A program made the translations under genes and the position numbers. Below, in pieces: positions 52,061 to 59,547 of a DNA stretch of 64,000 bases (position 1 is its first letter; each line of letters begins with the position of its first letter). The notes under the pieces are model-generated. The model did not search any database. It was given only the letters and a program-made list of their open reading frames with translations, and had not been told where the DNA came from. The DNA is from Asticcacaulis currens (GTDB lineage: Bacteria > Pseudomonadota > Alphaproteobacteria > Caulobacterales > Caulobacteraceae). The stretch covers positions 1 to 64,000 of the forward strand of contig NZ_JAQQKW010000007.1 of NCBI RefSeq assembly GCF_028550395.1. Reading direction: 5' to 3'.

Positions 52061-52483
52061 TCAAGCCCTGAGCGCCGCCAGTTGCTGCGACAGGTCGGTC
52101 TGGTCGCGGCTGTCGATCGAGGTGCAGATCTGCTTCACATCGACATAGCTGAACGGTTTGGGCAGCAGGTAATCGGCCTGTTCGCGGCGCGCCTTGTTGA
52201 GCATGGTGCGGATCATCACCGGATCGTTGCGCTGACCGGCGGACATGATGCCGATAGGCGTGCCGTGTGCGCGTTCGCGCAGTTCCGCCATGTGGTCCAG
52301 CACATTGTCTTCACCGAGGAAGATGTCGGCCAGGATCAGGTAGAAGCGGGACACGTCCAGTTGCGCCCGCGCTTCGGCCAGCGAACTGGCCGTGACCACT
52401 TCGCAACCCTGCTGCGCAAACATGCGGGCAATGATACGCGCCTGAGTGGCGCTGTCTTCGATGATCAGGACGGTTCGCGACAC
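52061..52483 (-). CDS. Stand-alone receiver (response regulator)
   Basis: Single receiver domain of 140 residues: Glu9-Asp10, acceptor Asp53 (ILADIFLGEDN), Ser81 and Lys109 (LLPKPF). There is no output domain; the tail (SRDQTDLSQQLAALRA) is short. Its partners cannot be read from the sequence. Beyond a gap of about 90 bases lies the HAD gene. Confidence 0.85.
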   Translation of the reverse strand: MSRTVLIIEDSATQARIIARMFAQQGCEVVTASSLAEARAQLDVSRFYLILADIFLGEDNVLDHMAELRERAHGTPIGIMSAGQRNDPVMIRTMLNKARREQADYLLPKPFSYVDVKQICTSIDSRDQTDLSQQLAALRA

Positions 52484-52573
52484 GGCGCCACCCCAGGTAC
52501 GTTTATGACTTCCTTATTTTGGAGGCGACCTGTTGATAAAACATTACTGTGGTTGCGCTACCAGAACTTGTCT

Positions 52574-53446
52574 TCACCATGTCAGGGCGGGGGAGACGTA
52601 ACGGGCGCTGGCCTTTTCGCTTTCCAGCACCTTCACCAGCAGTTGCGCATCGAGCTGACCCTCGGCATTGGTGGCTTCAAGCGCATGGATACCCGCCGCG
52701 ATAAAGACGAGGTCCAACCCCTGACCATTGGCCCCCAGCACATCGGTCGGCAATCCATCGCCGATGGCAAGGATGCGCGATTTATCCACCTCACGCCCGG
52801 CCACCGCCTTCAGGGCCTGATAGCAGAGGTCGTAGATGGGGGCATAGGGCTTGCCCGCCATGATCACTTCGCCGCCAAAGGCCATATAGATGTCGGCCAG
52901 AGTCCCGGCGCAGTAGATGATCTGATCGCCGCGCTGCACGATGCGGTCAGGATTGGCGCAGATCATGGGGATGCCGCGCCGGGCGGCGGCTTTCAGGTCG
53001 GGGTGGTACTGCTCCAGCGTGTCGTTCTCATCGTCAAACAGGCCCGTGCAGGAGATGAAGGCGGCTGTTTCCGGCGTGCCGCTCAGATCGACCCCCAGCC
53101 CGTCATAAAGGGGCGCGTCGCGCTCCGGCCCGATGATCCAGGCCGAGCCCTTTGGGGCATAGTCTTTCAGGAAGGTGCGCGTGGCATCGCCCGACGACAC
53201 AATGGCAGAAAAGGCATCGTCATGGACGCCCAGATCGGCCAGTTGCGCCTTCAGCCCGTCCTGCGGGCGCGGCGAGTTGGAAATCAGCACAACTGGCCCG
53301 CGCTCGGCCTTGAAGCGGCGCAGGGCATCATAGGCCTCCGGAAAATGCCGCTTGCCATTATGGATGACGCCCCAGATGTCACAGAAAACCGCGTCATAGT
53401 CAGCGGCGATATCGGACAGATGGGTCAGCAGATGCGGGGCGTTCAT
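52574..53446 (-). CDS. HAD-superfamily IIA hydrolase (TIGR01459-like)
   Basis: Hydrolase of 290 residues. It has AVFCDIWGVIHNG (nucleophile Asp), VVLISNSPRPQ (motif II Ser/Asn), a cap region and GKPYAPIY and AIGDGLPTDVLGANGQGLDLVFI (motifs III-IV). It is the IIA subfamily related to NagD phosphatases, often near ribF and ileS in alphaproteobacteria. The ATG at 53446 (MNAPHLL) follows GAAAGG; ten extra residues from 53476 are possible. The substrate is unknown. Confidence 0.87.
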   Translation of the reverse strand: MNAPHLLTHLSDIAADYDAVFCDIWGVIHNGKRHFPEAYDALRRFKAERGPVVLISNSPRPQDGLKAQLADLGVHDDAFSAIVSSGDATRTFLKDYAPKGSAWIIGPERDAPLYDGLGVDLSGTPETAAFISCTGLFDDENDTLEQYHPDLKAAARRGIPMICANPDRIVQRGDQIIYCAGTLADIYMAFGGEVIMAGKPYAPIYDLCYQALKAVAGREVDKSRILAIGDGLPTDVLGANGQGLDLVFIAAGIHALEATNAEGQLDAQLLVKVLESEKASARYVSPALTW

Positions 53447-53549
53447 GGCGGGCCTTTCGTTGAGAGAGGCCTTCATAGAACAAGCGCCCGGAAAGGGGAA
53501 TCCGGTTTTTCGATCTAAAGGCAGGTCAGGCGCCGCGGCGCTTAGAGCG

Positions 53550-54617
53550 TCATTTCAGGACGCTGGCCGTGTCCACCAGTTCGACCTCGTGCATCTGGTT
53601 CAGATAGGCGTCGAAATAGGGCTTGTGCGAGGCGCCGACGACGCTGAGCACGCGGGCCCCCGGTGTCCTGACGAAGGCGGCGCGGATATTGGCCACCATG
53701 CGCAGGTTACGCACCTCCCACCAGCCGACATACTGACGGCCCCAGTAGTCCGGGGTCTTGTCCGCCGCTGCCTTTCCGAAATCGGATGTGATGGCGTACA
53801 TCTGCATCGGCGGGCTGTTGTAATAGCGGAACAGGTTCAACATGCCGGTCGCCGCATTGGCGTCGGCTGCCGGGGCGGGCGGGGCGGGGTCCTTCGGACT
53901 CGACCAGATGCGGGTGATGGCCGCTTCGAAGGCCGGATCTTCGCTCTGAACCGCGTCCGAGGTGTGGTCATCCACCGAATAGACGCGCTCAAGTCCGCTT
54001 CGGGCCGCCAGAACCGCAGCGATCTGATAGTTTTCATTGGGCGCGGCCGCAATGTCGGTCAGCAGTTTGAGCAGGGCCGCGTCGAGGCCGTCGCCGACGC
54101 GCCGTTCTGCCGCAGGCAATCTCAGCCACTGTACCAGCGCCGACGCCCGTTCATTGGCGGCCAGAAGCGTGGCCGCCAGACGCCGCCGCGCCGCAGGGGT
54201 GGGGTTGGCGGGCCATGAGGCCAGCATGGCCTCGGCCTGCGCATAGGCGGTGAGTACATCAAGGCCCGTGGCCTTTTGCGCCGCGTCGGTAGGGCGGCAA
54301 TACTGATCGGCGACGCCGGGGTAAATCGTCGGGTAGCGCCGTAACTGATCGCACTGCATCCCGGACAGGGCTTCGATGGTGATGACCGTCGGCTTATAGG
54401 CCGCCAGCTTGTCGAGGAGCGCGCTCATCGAGGCCGGATCGAATTTATCCAGATTGCTGAGATGGATACTGCCCAGCACCAGAACCTGCGTCTTCGGGCC
54501 GGCGACCAGAGGCTTCCAGGTGGTCGGATCAAAGGCCGGGGTCTGTGCCATTGCGGGCATCCCCAGCGAAAAAGCCAAAACCATCGCCAGTCCCGCGCGT
54601 GCCAACACAGTTTTCAT
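53550..54617 (-). CDS. Exported DUF5694 protein (TraB/ChaN-like fold suspected)
   Basis: Exported protein of 355 residues. The signal peptide is about 1-25 (LAMVLAFSLGMPAMA). It contains TQVLVLGSIHLSN, PTVITIEALSG and VVGASHKPYFDAYLNQ, which match DUF5694 and resemble the GSxH and GAxH pairs of the TraB/ChaN/EreA group. Its function is unknown. A short TTAGAGCG-like RIME fragment follows the stop. Confidence 0.75.
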   Translation of the reverse strand: MKTVLARAGLAMVLAFSLGMPAMAQTPAFDPTTWKPLVAGPKTQVLVLGSIHLSNLDKFDPASMSALLDKLAAYKPTVITIEALSGMQCDQLRRYPTIYPGVADQYCRPTDAAQKATGLDVLTAYAQAEAMLASWPANPTPAARRRLAATLLAANERASALVQWLRLPAAERRVGDGLDAALLKLLTDIAAAPNENYQIAAVLAARSGLERVYSVDDHTSDAVQSEDPAFEAAITRIWSSPKDPAPPAPAADANAATGMLNLFRYYNSPPMQMYAITSDFGKAAADKTPDYWGRQYVGWWEVRNLRMVANIRAAFVRTPGARVLSVVGASHKPYFDAYLNQMHEVELVDTASVLK

Positions 54618-54762
54618 GATGTCCCCCTGTGGTACGTAACCCGTAACAGCCTACCACAGGTTCGGCGCACGTCCATACTTTATACGGTCTGGCCTTTTGC
54701 GGGCTTGCCGGGCATATCGCTGCCGCCCGAACTGCGCTATGACAGGGCAGGGAGGCGAGCCC

Positions 54763-55635
54763 ATGCGCAGCTATCGTCTGACGTCCAATGGACTGAGCTT
54801 TGCGGTCGATGAGGCCGGGGAAGGCGATCGCGTGCTTTTGCTTCTGCACGGCTTTCCGCAGAGCCGCATCGCCTGGCATCCGCTGATGGCCCCGCTGGCG
54901 GCCATGGGGTGGCGGGTTCTCGCCCCGGACCTGCGCGGCTATGGCGACAGTGAGCGGCCCGGACGCCAGAGCGATTACCGTATCGAGCGACTGAGCGAGG
55001 ATGTGCTTGCCATTGCCGAAGCGGCAGGCGCCACGCGGCCCGTGCTGGTCGGGCACGACTGGGGCGGGGTGGTGGCGTGGCGCACGGCCATCGACTATCC
55101 GGAGCGCGTATCCGGGCTGGTGGTGGCCAATGCCCCGCATCCTGCGGTGTTTGAACGCTTGCTGTACAGCGGTCTGCGGCAGAGGCTGCGCTCGCTCTAT
55201 GTGCTGTTCTTCATGCTGCCGTGGCTGCCCGAATGGCAGGTGCGGCGGCGTAAGGGTCGCGGGCTGGCGGCGCTGCTGCGGCGTCAGTCGCCGGCCTTCG
55301 GTCAGGCGGCACTTGAGGCCTATGCCGAGAATATCATGCGTCCGGGGGCCGCCACGGCGATGATCAACTATTACCGCGCCAATGTGACCCGTCTGGTGAC
55401 GCCGCGCACCAAGGCCCCGCTCAGCGTGCCGACCCTGATGGTGTGGGGGATGGCCGATCCGTTCCTGGATGCGGCCCTGACCGAGGGCAATGAGGCGTAT
55501 GTGCCTGATTTTACTCTACAATGCCTGCCCGGCGTCTCGCACTGGGTGTTGGAAGAGGCCGGGGACCGGCTGGTTGCCGCGATTGAGGAGTGGTCACGGC
55601 TGAAAGGGCTGGCCGGGCGACATTGGGCGCCATGA
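54763..55635 (+). CDS. Alpha/beta hydrolase, epoxide hydrolase/haloacid dehalogenase type
   Basis: Cytosolic hydrolase of 290 residues. It has LLLHGFPQSRIAWH (oxyanion), APDLRGYGDSERP, the Asp nucleophile in VGHDWGG (rather than Ser), and the catalytic His in PGVSHWVLEEA. An Asp nucleophile indicates epoxide hydrolase or dehalogenase chemistry. The ATG at 54763 has GGGAGG seven bases upstream. It diverges from the DUF5694 gene. The natural substrate is unknown. Confidence 0.87.
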   Translation: MRSYRLTSNGLSFAVDEAGEGDRVLLLLHGFPQSRIAWHPLMAPLAAMGWRVLAPDLRGYGDSERPGRQSDYRIERLSEDVLAIAEAAGATRPVLVGHDWGGVVAWRTAIDYPERVSGLVVANAPHPAVFERLLYSGLRQRLRSLYVLFFMLPWLPEWQVRRRKGRGLAALLRRQSPAFGQAALEAYAENIMRPGAATAMINYYRANVTRLVTPRTKAPLSVPTLMVWGMADPFLDAALTEGNEAYVPDFTLQCLPGVSHWVLEEAGDRLVAAIEEWSRLKGLAGRHWAP

Positions 55636-55674
55636 AGTGACGTTGATAGAGCCTGTCACCAAAGGGAAAGATTC

Positions 55675-55723
55675 ACCACGGATGCACACAGATATGTGCG
55701 GCGGTGCCGCACATGACACGGAT
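55675..55723. repeat. Left end of the GxxExxY element
   Basis: ACCACGGATGCACACAGAT, hairpin ATGTGCGGC-GGT-GCCGCACAT (55694-55714), then GACACGGAT. Its inverse form lies at 56184-56233. The same kind of end is joined directly to a second end in elements E1-E3. Confidence 0.8.
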
Positions 55724-55782
55724 GATTCGAGGATGGGGTAATTAGCAGGGTAAAAGTTGTTGGGCGAACGCACGGAGCGGAA

Positions 55783-56160
55783 TTAAAGCGCGAAGCGTTC
55801 GATCTGGGCCTTGGGATGGGTGCCAAAATTAATGATCAGGCCCAGACTGAGGCCCGTCGCTTTGAGATAGTTCAGGAGTTGAGCGCGGTGGGCCGGTACG
55901 ATGGACGGGCAGGCCTTAATTTCAACAATGATACTCTCAAAGCAGACGAAGTCTGCCTGATAGGTTTGCGTCAGCACCGCTCCCTTGTAGCTGAGAGTTA
56001 GGGCTTTCTGAGCTACAAACGGAATATCGTTTACGCGAAACTCGTGCACCAGACATTCCTGATAAACGGCTTCGAGAAACCCAATGCCTAAGGTGTTGTG
56101 GACTTCGAAGGCCGCGCCGCTGATACGATAGACCTCGTCTTCAAAATGAAGCTTCGTCAT
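55783..56160 (-). CDS. GxxExxY family protein (PD-(D/E)XK-like)
   Basis: Protein of 125 residues. It has the family motif GFLEAVY (Gly27, Glu30, Tyr33) inside NTLGIGFLEAVYQE. The DFVCFESIIVEIKA segment (Asp70, Glu80, Lys82) fits the D-ExK core of PD-(D/E)XK nucleases, and HRAQLLNYLKATG follows. Codons are less GC-rich than those of its neighbours. The gene lies between inverted palindromic ends (55675-55723 and 56184-56233). Nuclease activity is predicted from the fold, not shown. The family is widespread and of unknown role. Confidence 0.9.
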   Translation of the reverse strand: MTKLHFEDEVYRISGAAFEVHNTLGIGFLEAVYQECLVHEFRVNDIPFVAQKALTLSYKGAVLTQTYQADFVCFESIIVEIKACPSIVPAHRAQLLNYLKATGLSLGLIINFGTHPKAQIERFAL

Positions 56161-56183
56161 AGCCCCCCCCTCTGCGCTATAAC

Positions 56184-56233
56184 ATCCGTGTCAATGAGCG
56201 GCATTGCCGCTCATATCCGTGTCTATCCGTGGT
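56184..56233. repeat. Right end of the GxxExxY element
   Basis: ATCCGTGTCA, hairpin ATGAGCGGC-ATT-GCCGCTCAT (56194-56214), ATCCGTGTCTATCCGTGGT. It is the inverse of the left end and lies eight bases from the tipF stop. Confidence 0.8.
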
Positions 56234-56241
56234 TAAAAACC

Positions 56242-57525
56242 TTAAGCCCGGCGGCGTTGCGGAGGCAGGGTCGATTTGATGAAGCCCGCCGGGGGAGCGG
56301 TTTCCAGTAGCACCTGCTCCTTGATGGCGCGCGGTTCGCCGAACAGGTGGCCCTGGGCGAAGGCGACCTCGATTTCGAGTATGTCCACCACCTGACGCTC
56401 GTTCTCGACCTTTTCGGCGATGACGTCGATGCCATAGCGCGCCAGCAGGTTGGCGTAGTCGCCCGCGTGGATATCCTTGAGGAAGCGCAAGGCCGGCTTG
56501 CCGTCGATATTCATCAGTTGATCGAGCAGTAGATTGGCGCCGATCTTCACATAACGCACGTCCGAACGTTGCAGGTCGGTCAGGTCAAGGTCGATGGAGG
56601 TGATCTTGTCCAGCGAGAATTTGAAGCCCATATCGGCCAGTCGCGCCATGTGACGGGCTTCCATGGCCCCGCGCGCCGCATAGGCGTCCTGACCCAGCTC
56701 AAAGATCACCGAATCGGCCAGATCGCGGTTTTCGTTGAGAAATTCAAGGAACTGCGGGAAGAAGACCTCATCGCGCAGCGAGGTCAGCGAAATATTGCAG
56801 AAAATGCCGATGCGACGGTCCTGCTTGGCCAGGCGGCGCACGATCTGCACGCAGCGGAACAGCAGCAGGTTGTCGATGGAGGGCACCAGACCTTCGGGTT
56901 CAGCCACCGACAGATATTCGGCGGGCATTAGCACGCGGCCGGTGGCGTCGCGCAGGCGCGAGAAGCTCTCATAATAGATGGTCTTGCGCTGCGGCAGGGA
57001 GACGACGGGTTGCAGATAGAGGTCCACGCGGTTTTCGATCAGGGCCTGACGCACGGTCTCGATCAGGGCTATGGCCTGCTGTTCCTGACGCGACAGGGGC
57101 GCGGGCTGCGCCGCCTGAGCCGGGCCGGGCACGGCCTGCCAGTCGGCGAGACGCTCCTCGATGCTTTCGCCCAGCTTGAGCACCAGATTTTCCAGCATCT
57201 TCACTTCGGTGGTCAGTTCGTCGGTGCGTCCGACGCGCTGGTGCTGCATCTGATCGGCCAGTTCGACCATGTCTTTCTGCGTGACATCAATGGCTTCGAC
57301 CATCAGGCGATGGGCGTCGCGCACCAGATCAATCTCTTTCGAGAGGCGGCGTTCTGACAGGTACTGATTGACGAAATTGTGGATGGCGAAACAGACGGCC
57401 AGTGTGGCCAGCGCCGCCGCTATGCACGCGCCCGTATCCGATCCCCCGGTATAGAGCGCCATGGCCGCGCCCAGCGACAGAAACAGATAGGTTCCCATCA
57501 GCAGTATGGAGGTCAGTCTTCCCAT
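56242..57525 (-). CDS. tipF: TipF-like degenerate EAL protein, c-di-GMP effector of flagellar assembly
   Basis: Membrane protein of 427 residues. Two N-terminal helices (about 5-25 and 30-50) precede a coiled coil (about 55-130) and an EAL-type domain. The EAL signature reads ESF (Glu186), the later DDFG motif reads LDKIT and the AEGVE motif reads AEKVE, so phosphodiesterase activity is unlikely. This layout is that of TipF of Caulobacter, which binds c-di-GMP and starts flagellum building at the new pole. It is next to a receiver gene with an Arg-rich tail. A CtrA-like box lies about 90 bases upstream. Confidence 0.85.
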   Translation of the reverse strand: MGRLTSILLMGTYLFLSLGAAMALYTGGSDTGACIAAALATLAVCFAIHNFVNQYLSERRLSKEIDLVRDAHRLMVEAIDVTQKDMVELADQMQHQRVGRTDELTTEVKMLENLVLKLGESIEERLADWQAVPGPAQAAQPAPLSRQEQQAIALIETVRQALIENRVDLYLQPVVSLPQRKTIYYESFSRLRDATGRVLMPAEYLSVAEPEGLVPSIDNLLLFRCVQIVRRLAKQDRRIGIFCNISLTSLRDEVFFPQFLEFLNENRDLADSVIFELGQDAYAARGAMEARHMARLADMGFKFSLDKITSIDLDLTDLQRSDVRYVKIGANLLLDQLMNIDGKPALRFLKDIHAGDYANLLARYGIDVIAEKVENERQVVDILEIEVAFAQGHLFGEPRAIKEQVLLETAPPAGFIKSTLPPQRRRA

Positions 57526-57615
57526 CGGGTGTACCTGTCGAACAACCGCGCCGAATCGCGCCAGAGGCGACTATGCGGCGATTTGGGGCGCAAGCCAAGC
57601 CGGCGTTAATATTTA

Positions 57616-57630
57616 CTAACAAGCGGTTAA
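57616..57630 (-). promoter_or_regulatory. CtrA-like box upstream of tipF
   Basis: Read leftward, TTAA-CCGCTTG-TTAG matches TTAA-N7-TTAA in seven of eight positions. It overlaps the stop of the next gene and lies about 90 bases from the tipF start. Confidence 0.35.
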
Positions 57631-58133
57631 GCGAGGAGGCCGTCACTGGCGCGGCGCAGGGGGCCGTTATAGGGCTGATCGGTCTTGCGGCGGCGGTCCG
57701 GGCCGAAATAGCTGGCGCAGCGGATATAGGGGCGGGGGCGCATGACCACGGCGTCCAGCCGGCTCAAAAGGGCGCGGGCCGTGAGGGGTTTGGCCACGAA
57801 TTCATTGACCCCGGCGTCGCGCGCCTCAACCACGCGCGAACGCTCGGAATGGCCGGTGATCATTACCACGGGCAGATAGGGGTTGCTGGAATCGCTGGCC
57901 GTGCGCAGCATCCGCGTGAATTCAACCCCGTCGATCGGATACATGTTGAAATCGACCAGAGCGATATCGGCCGGAAACTGACGCAGGACGTCGAACGCCT
58001 CGGCCCCGTCGCGCGCTTCGCGCACGTCGCGTATGCCCGACCCCTTGAGGATGGCCAGTACGATCGAACGCATGTGCTGATTGTCTTCAACCAGCAGAAT
58101 TTTCAGGGCCCCGTAATCTGCCATATCCCCCAT
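57627..58133 (-). CDS. Receiver protein with an arginine-rich tail (Cle-like)
   Basis: Response regulator of 168 residues with Asp17 (LVEDN), acceptor Asp61 (VDFNMYP), Thr93 (MITGHS) and Lys115 (AKPL). The tail (about 132-161) has RPRPYIRCASYFGPDRRRK, then NGPLRR, with eight or more arginines. Cle proteins of Caulobacter are CheY-like and bind c-di-GMP through an arginine-rich stretch, so this is a candidate member. It lies about 100 bases upstream of tipF in the same direction, which links it to flagellar control by c-di-GMP. Confidence 0.78.
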   Translation of the reverse strand: MGDMADYGALKILLVEDNQHMRSIVLAILKGSGIRDVREARDGAEAFDVLRQFPADIALVDFNMYPIDGVEFTRMLRTASDSSNPYLPVVMITGHSERSRVVEARDAGVNEFVAKPLTARALLSRLDAVVMRPRPYIRCASYFGPDRRRKTDQPYNGPLRRASDGLLA

Positions 58134-58362
58134 GGTCCGGATCTGCGCTCATCTTGACGTAACGTAAGGATGGCGTTGTTTTTGCAAACCTGTGACAAAG
58201 AGTAGCGCTGTTACGATGAAGGATCGGCGAGATCAAGCCCTAATGCGCAACGGATTTTCACGAACCTGACGCTAAGCGACCAAATGTCGCAAATGGCATT
58301 GAAAACAAGAGTGTTATTGTGCGATAAATGATGATATCTAAGGTAATATAAAACCGATTTCG

Positions 58363-59235
58363 CTACGCCTGCGATACCACCCACAACGAAGGGTCGAGCG
58401 CGCGGTCACGCCATTTCAGGCGCCAGCACAGATGCGGCCCGGTGGCGCGTCCCTTCTGCCCCACCTGACCGATAATCTGGCCCTGCGTCACAAGGTCGCC
58501 GGCCTTTACCGTCAGGGTGGACAGGTGCAGATACATGCTGATCAGGCCCTGACCGTGATCGAGCAGAATCAGGCCGCCTTCGAAATGCAGGTCGGGTTCC
58601 GCCAGGGTGACACGCCCCGTTTGGGGCGCATAGACCGGCGTGCCTTCGGCTGCGGCCATGTCGAAGCCATAGTGCGGGCTCTTGGCCTCGCCATTGAGGA
58701 CGCGCTGATTGCCGAAACGTCCTGTATTGACGAAGTGACGCAGCGGCCAGACGAAGGGCCGCACGAACCAGGTGGCATCTTCCCGGCTGGCGAAGCCGAT
58801 GTTTTTGAGGTCGCGCTCCCTGGCGATGCGCTCCAGAAGCGCCGGGTCCGAGGGACTGACCTGATCGGGGGGCAGGCCGTCGATGCGTTGAATGTCGTAG
58901 GGGGTGCGCAGGATTTCAAAGTCCATGGCCGGTCCCGACCCGATGGCCAGCCGCGCCATGGGCGGGGCGTCGCGGTCGAAGCCGATAACGAAATCACCCT
59001 GTTCGGAGGTCAGGCCGCGCGCCGTGCCGTCAAGAATGACCTCCTGACGCGGTTCGGCCCGGCCAGTGGCAAAGCCGCTCTGCACAAACTTGCCGGTCAG
59101 ATTATAGGCGCCGCCTTTTAAGGTCCGCGCCCACACCGAGCCGTAGGGGCGTGGATCGGCTCTGACAAGACCGGGCGCGATAAGGCCCGCAAGGCCCAAG
59201 GCAAGCCCGCCGCCCAGAATGTGCCTGCGCTTCAT
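58363..59235 (-). CDS. M23-family metallopeptidase, exported, with a Cys in the HxH motif
   Basis: Peptidoglycan peptidase-like protein of 290 residues. A twin-arginine-like signal (MKRRHILGGGLALGLAGLIA, residues 1-20) leads into an N-terminal domain. The M23 domain has HYGFDMAAAEGTPV (first His and Asp ligands) and HLSTLTVKAGD. The usual GPHLH motif is GPHLCW, so the last zinc ligand position is Cys. The frame continues upstream of 59235, but that part is a RIME-like repeat. It probably trims peptidoglycan cross-links in the periplasm; the activity with Cys is uncertain. It follows the DUF2093 gene. Confidence 0.87.
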   Translation of the reverse strand: MKRRHILGGGLALGLAGLIAPGLVRADPRPYGSVWARTLKGGAYNLTGKFVQSGFATGRAEPRQEVILDGTARGLTSEQGDFVIGFDRDAPPMARLAIGSGPAMDFEILRTPYDIQRIDGLPPDQVSPSDPALLERIARERDLKNIGFASREDATWFVRPFVWPLRHFVNTGRFGNQRVLNGEAKSPHYGFDMAAAEGTPVYAPQTGRVTLAEPDLHFEGGLILLDHGQGLISMYLHLSTLTVKAGDLVTQGQIIGQVGQKGRATGPHLCWRLKWRDRALDPSLWVVSQA

Positions 59236-59239
59236 TGTG

Positions 59240-59294
59240 GCTTGTCGCGCATCTGAGTCCGAAAAGTGCGTCCCACTTTTCGGGATGCGCTTTA
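59240..59294. repeat. RIME-like half repeat (copy i) between DUF2093 and M23 genes
   Basis: TTGTCGCGCATCTGAGTCCG with GAAAAGTG, and CACTTTTCGGGATGCGC opposite, part A only. It ends with TTTAA; the TTA on this strand is the TAA stop of the DUF2093 gene. Confidence 0.7.
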
Positions 59295-59510
59295 ACGTCC
59301 GTTCAGGGCTTTCCATCGGGCCGTGGCCTCTTCCGGCCCGGCATAGGCCTCCTGCGTGCGGGGATTCCAGTAGCGCAGGGCCTCCAGCGGGATCTGCTTG
59401 CCCGACACGGCGCAGATCACGAACTTGCCCGGACGCATGACGGCGTATTCACCGTCTCCGTAATGGAGGATGGCCTGATCGGGAAGGGGCGGCTTGGAAT
59501 GCATATTCAT
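59292..59510 (-). CDS. DUF2093 protein
   Basis: Small cytosolic protein of 72 residues. It has AILHYGDGEYAVMRPGKFVICAVSG and IPLEALRYWNPRTQEAY, the DUF2093 pattern. The function is unknown. The family occurs in alphaproteobacteria near xseA, as it does here (37 bases after xseA). The stop codon is supplied by a RIME-like repeat. Confidence 0.83.
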   Translation of the reverse strand: MNMHSKPPLPDQAILHYGDGEYAVMRPGKFVICAVSGKQIPLEALRYWNPRTQEAYAGPEEATARWKALNGR

Positions 59511-59547
59511 GCGCCCAAGATAGGCCCGACCTCAGTGGGGCGCAAGA

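Larger units (their letters stand above)
55675..56233. mobile_element. Candidate GxxExxY-carrying element with inverted palindromic ends
   Basis: A 559-base unit: left end 55675-55723, GxxExxY gene 55783-56160, right end 56184-56233. The ends are imperfect inverted repeats (CCACGGATgcaCACAGAT against CCACGGATagaCACGGAT), each with an inner hairpin. No transposase gene and no certain target duplication were seen. That it moves or ever moved as a unit is inference. Confidence 0.45.

Noticed and set aside
59236-59316. Longer start for the M23 peptidase
   Set aside because: The added part is read through a RIME-like repeat and would hide the signal peptide.
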